Program-made: the position numbers and the translations under genes
The notes under the pieces: model-generated
What the model was told of the DNA's origin: nothing
The model's input: only the letters and a program-made list of their open reading frames with translations
The model's database searches: none
Part shown: piece by piece, positions 61,014 to 64,000 of the stretch
Numbering within the stretch: position 1 is the first letter of the stretch
How the letters are laid out: each line of letters starts with the position of its first letter
Origin: Phragmites australis
Taxonomy: Eukaryota; Streptophyta; Magnoliopsida; Poales; Poaceae
Length of the DNA stretch: 64,000 bases
Assembly: GCF_958298935.1 (NCBI RefSeq)
Contig: NC_084938.1
Location: 26,455,501-26,519,500 of the forward strand
Direction: 5' to 3'

Positions 61014-61018
61014 ATTGG
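61014..61018. repeat. Target site duplication ATTGG, left copy
   Basis: Identical to 62658-62662. It flanks the 1639-bp solo LTR exactly. Confidence 0.9.
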
Positions 61019-62657
61019 TGTAAAGCGAGATCGGTGATGTTCTAAGAAGGGGATGAATTAGGACACTTAAAATCTAATTGTCTCCAAAAGCTTCAGAAGA
61101 TAAACCTATATCAAATTCTATCTAAGTATGCTATAGGTTTATTTAGTGTGTCTACTCTACCGCTCAAAAGAGTTTTGCAACCTATAGCCAATCCTAGCAA
61201 ACTACTCTAGTAAGATAAATGCGCAAAGGTAGATTGCAAGTATGTAAATGCGGAAATGTGAATAAGGTAGAGAGAGCAAACTCGGCACAATAGATTTTTA
61301 TCCCGTGATATCGATGGCACAAACATCACTCCTAATCCACGTTGGAGCTCCACTAAAGATATGCTCCCGGTCGAGACCCGGTCACGACTCTTGAGCTAAC
61401 AAGGCAAGGCCTCAAGACGAATGAGCCACCAAGGCAATGTCTCACCATTAGCCTCTCTTCCGGTCACTTACCGCCATGATCACTTTGGAGCTTGAGCCAC
61501 AAAGGCAAGTGTCTCTGTGTCCCTGCACAATCGCCTTGTCGCCGCTCAACACCAAGTTAGAGGGTCAACAAGCTTATCGGCGAGTCACCAAGACTCCAAG
61601 GTGTCAACGTACCTCTTGGTACAAGCTAGGATCACTCCTTTATACCTTCTTCAAGCTGCATCACATAGCTACAACTCACTCTAAGCCTACAAGCACTAAA
61701 CACTCTATAATCTTGTGCTTAATCACTTTAGATGATCATTTTAAGCACTTTTGTGGTTTGGATGTCTTCTTAAGTGTGTATAAGCTTCCTCTAGACTCCA
61801 GCAGCATGCCACACCTTCAAATGACTTAGTGGAGGGGTATTTATAGCCTCAAACCCTCAAACTAGTCGTTAACCCAACAGCTCAGAAAAGCTGTTAATAT
61901 CGGATGATTCGGTGACAACAGTAGTACTAACACCGGATCATCCGGTGATTAAAACCTCATAAACTATCCGTTGAGTTCCACTCAAAGTCATCCTGAACAC
62001 CGGACACTCTGGTGTATATATCATCTCCATCACCAGACTATAAAGTGAGTACATTTGAGCCATCCGAGCCTCTGCATACTCTCTATGTAAATAACTCTGG
62101 TGTAAGCCTCCGGTGTACACAGCACCTATCACCGAACCATTCGGTGAGGTATTCTTCGATCTTCAACTCTTGGAAATGTTTGTGCATGAAATACTTCGAT
62201 GTAAATCATCCGGTGTGTACAACACAGGTACCGAACCTTCCGATGAGTTGATTTTTGTTCTTCTATGTCTGGATTCTTCTCTGCAAGAATTAGTCTGATG
62301 TGATCCTCTGGTGATCACCGAACCATTCAGTGAGGCCATCTGCATTCTCCACTTTGTTAACAATGCTCCGTTGCTTCTGCCTATTTGACACTGGATCATC
62401 CGGTGAGGTAAAACTGTCTCTGGACATAAAGCTTCGGTGCGTACAATTCTTCCAGCATGAGACTATCCGGTGAGTACATTTTTCTCGAGACTTCTCCAAT
62501 TCAACCAAACTTTATCCTGACTGCAGTTGCTTATTTATGTATTGTATCTATGAGATCTACTAACATATATTCTTGATAAATATGTTAGTTCTAATGACTA
62601 TATTATCATTAATCACTAAAATCATAATCATAGCCTAGTAGGGCCTTTTTCGCTACA
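61019..62657 (-). mobile_element. Solo LTR, 1639 bp, Copia (SIRE/Opie-like)
   Basis: Plus-strand ends are TGTAAAGCGAGATCGG and TTTTTCGCTACA, so the termini are TG...CA with a short TGTA/TACA inverted repeat. The perfect duplication ATTGG flanks it. The left end resembles the inner LTR end of the Copia element at 26337 (TGTAAGATCGAGAT), which sets its orientation as minus. No internal coding, primer site or second LTR, so it is a solo LTR. It contains the CCGGT-motif cluster at 61895-62480. Confidence 0.9.
61895..62480. repeat. Array of ACCGGA/TCCGGTGA dyad motifs inside the solo LTR
   Basis: About a dozen variants occur, such as CACCGGATCATCCGGTGA at about 61931 and forms with AACCATTCGGTGA, CATCCGGTGTG and TATCCGGTGAG. 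Spacing is irregular (about 30-60 bp). Similar motif clusters are familiar from LTRs of high-copy grass Copia elements (general knowledge). The role is unknown; they may be protein-binding or structure-forming sites. Confidence 0.65.
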
Positions 62658-63963
62658 ATTGGTGATCATCTCCTTGTAACCGGGGTTTAACTTGATGATG
62701 GTCTAGTTTAAAAGTTAATTGAAATGCTTAGCCATGCATAAATTCTTCGGTAGAAATCGAGCGGTGGTTCAACCTCGTTTGCGAGTTATAGGCTGAAATT
62801 ACTATCACATCGATAACCATGTTGGGTTGATGGTGTGGTTTGGATGAGTAGTGAGGATGAGGCGAGATGTGGACGGTGTTAGGGGTGTTTCTCCTACTCT
62901 GATGTGTAGTTCCCTGGGGTAGGTCGAGAGAAGAACCCAGACACCGTAGACCGCTTGCGTCGCTTAAGCAACGATCGTTGTTGCAGTTGGCTCTAACACT
63001 TATCGTACTTACCACATGTTGATCTAATTGTAAGATAAGCTGTATACCTCTGTAGCTGTGATCATTTGAGCTTTCACATCGATGATGTTAGCAGGCGGGC
63101 TTGTAAGAGACACTTGAGGTTACTCCGGGAGTTAATCTAAGTGAGCTTCGCACCGAGCGATGCCTGATTCAAATGATTGGGGTTTATTGGGAAATGTTAA
63201 TACGAGTACCCCTTGGGTGGACCTATGTGGTCACTCAGGTCATATGGTCCTCGAGTCTTACGGGTAAGGTTGTACCCTTTACAGTGTGTAAAAACATTTC
63301 AAAATACTGCGCTCTAGGTCATGAGCATGCTTTTGTCCATCTGTAGCAGTAATAGATTTTCAAGTTTGGTTTAAGGTGGTTGATGGGTTGAGATGATTCT
63401 CTGCAGATGTTATTACTATGATTCCTTTTACATATATGTTCAGTTGATGGTTATGGGTTAGATAGTTATGTTGGTTAAGTCTAGATGCACACTCATGTTT
63501 TTTTTGTCAAATTCTGCTTTTGTATATAAATTTACTTAACTATGTGGTCATATTTTTGCTAACATCTCAATTCATAATCCTTAGAATCGGGTTATCTATA
63601 AGTACCCAATATGGATTAAATCTTACGAGTACTTTCGTACTTATGTTGCTCTTTCAGGTGCTACCAGTGAGGAGGAGCTGCTCTTTAGCTACTTCACACC
63701 CACCGAGGGTGGTGGCAGGCACAAGTAGGAAACTACTCGAAGGTCGTGCTTTTGTGATGAAGCCTAAGGGCATATGGCTCCATCCTCCTTTTATTTTTTT
63801 ATAGTTTTAGTTTTCACTGTATAGTTCTCTTTTGTCTAAGAGTTGATTAGTTTCAGTCTCCTTCTAACTCTTTTTTGCTGTAAATTGTAAGAAATTATGG
63901 ATACCTAAGAACTTGTAATATAATTAAATTACTCGCTCTTTTTTAAGTTTTGTTGTGATGTGA
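62658..63963. mobile_element. Right part of the large-LTR relative
   Basis: It continues the host of the solo LTR after ATTGG. The region reads like the 3' half of the large noncoding LTR family (paired GGTTCAACCTCG..., GGTCATGAGCATGC near 63318, and CTCTTTCAGGTGCTACCAGTGAGGAGGAG near 63651). No intact gene is present. The frame at 63520-63804 shows no family. Confidence 0.4.
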
Positions 63964-63965
63964 TA

Positions 63966-64000
63966 CTACCTCTGTTCTTTTTTACTTGTCGTTTAGGACA
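63966..64000 (+). mobile_element. Start of a Stowaway MITE, cut by the window end
   Basis: After TA (63964-63965) the sequence CTACCTCTGTTCTTTTTTAC and then TTGTCGTTTAGGACA closely follows the Stowaway terminal pattern CTCCCTCCGTTCC..TTTTACTTGTCGTTT.GGACA. The rest lies outside the window. Confidence 0.7.

Larger units (their letters stand above)
59130..61018. mobile_element. LTR-derived noncoding DNA, part of a large-LTR relative
   Basis: From about 59350 (TCACGTCCCAAAGCTGTAAT) the sequence has the style of grass LTRs: AT-rich start, CT-rich block (59570-59710), then a region of CCGGA/TCCGG-type motifs (60180-60610, e.g. CCCGGATAGTCCGGGTT). It is interrupted at 61018 by the solo LTR and continues after 62657. 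Open frames at 59492-59769 come from the CT-rich block. Confidence 0.45.

Overview
This window is plant nuclear DNA, most likely from a grass. The evidence is GT-AG introns in every recognised gene, a GC-rich first exon in the bHLH gene, and a dense load of nested transposable elements of types typical of grass genomes (Copia and Gypsy-like LTRs, L1-type LINEs, MULEs, Helitrons, hAT, Harbinger/Tourist and Stowaway). Genus cannot be fixed from the sequence alone. There are no bacterial operons, rRNA genes or CRISPR arrays, and I saw no convincing tRNA or snoRNA.

Three host genes can be modelled exon by exon and look intact. They are the ribosomal protein gene RPL32/eL32 (14812-16604, +, 3 exons, 133 aa), a subgroup XII-like bHLH transcription factor (42089-43916, +, 8 exons, 395 aa), and a single-domain jacalin-related lectin (55856-56437, -, 2 coding exons, 149 aa). 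Two weaker gene fragments are a plastid-protein-like 5' end at 44664-44880 and a PPR-like scrap at 55560-55691. The three genes have unrelated functions and are separated by mobile DNA, so there is no evidence that they form a functional cluster.

Layout: 1-2200 holds two diverged local duplications. 2250-13260 is an 11-kb MULE with long inverted ends, a broken MuDR-type transposase and a broken plant-mobile-domain (MAIN-like) gene. 13.3-16.6 kb is RPL32 with a ribosomal-protein-type promoter. 17.4-27.7 kb is a Copia element on the minus strand that lacks its RT/RNase H end; its gag is split by a 4871-bp solo-LTR-like insertion. 31.6-36.4 kb is two LINE remnants, one carrying an Ac-like hAT element with a clean 8-bp duplication. 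37.7-41.6 kb is a large-LTR relative with a 1198-bp solo LTR inside it. 42-44 kb is the bHLH gene. 47.9-50.6 kb has a TIR element and two tandem Helitrons. 54.2-55.3 kb is a Harbinger-type element. 55.9-57.1 kb is the lectin gene with a Tourist-like MITE just upstream. 57.2-59.1 kb is a second MULE relic. 59.3-64 kb is LTR-derived noncoding DNA with a 1639-bp solo LTR, and the start of a Stowaway element at the window edge.

I found no clearly new functional system. The most informative content is the stack of insertions whose ends and target duplications can be read to the base, plus what looks like a family of very large, noncoding LTRs present in several copies.
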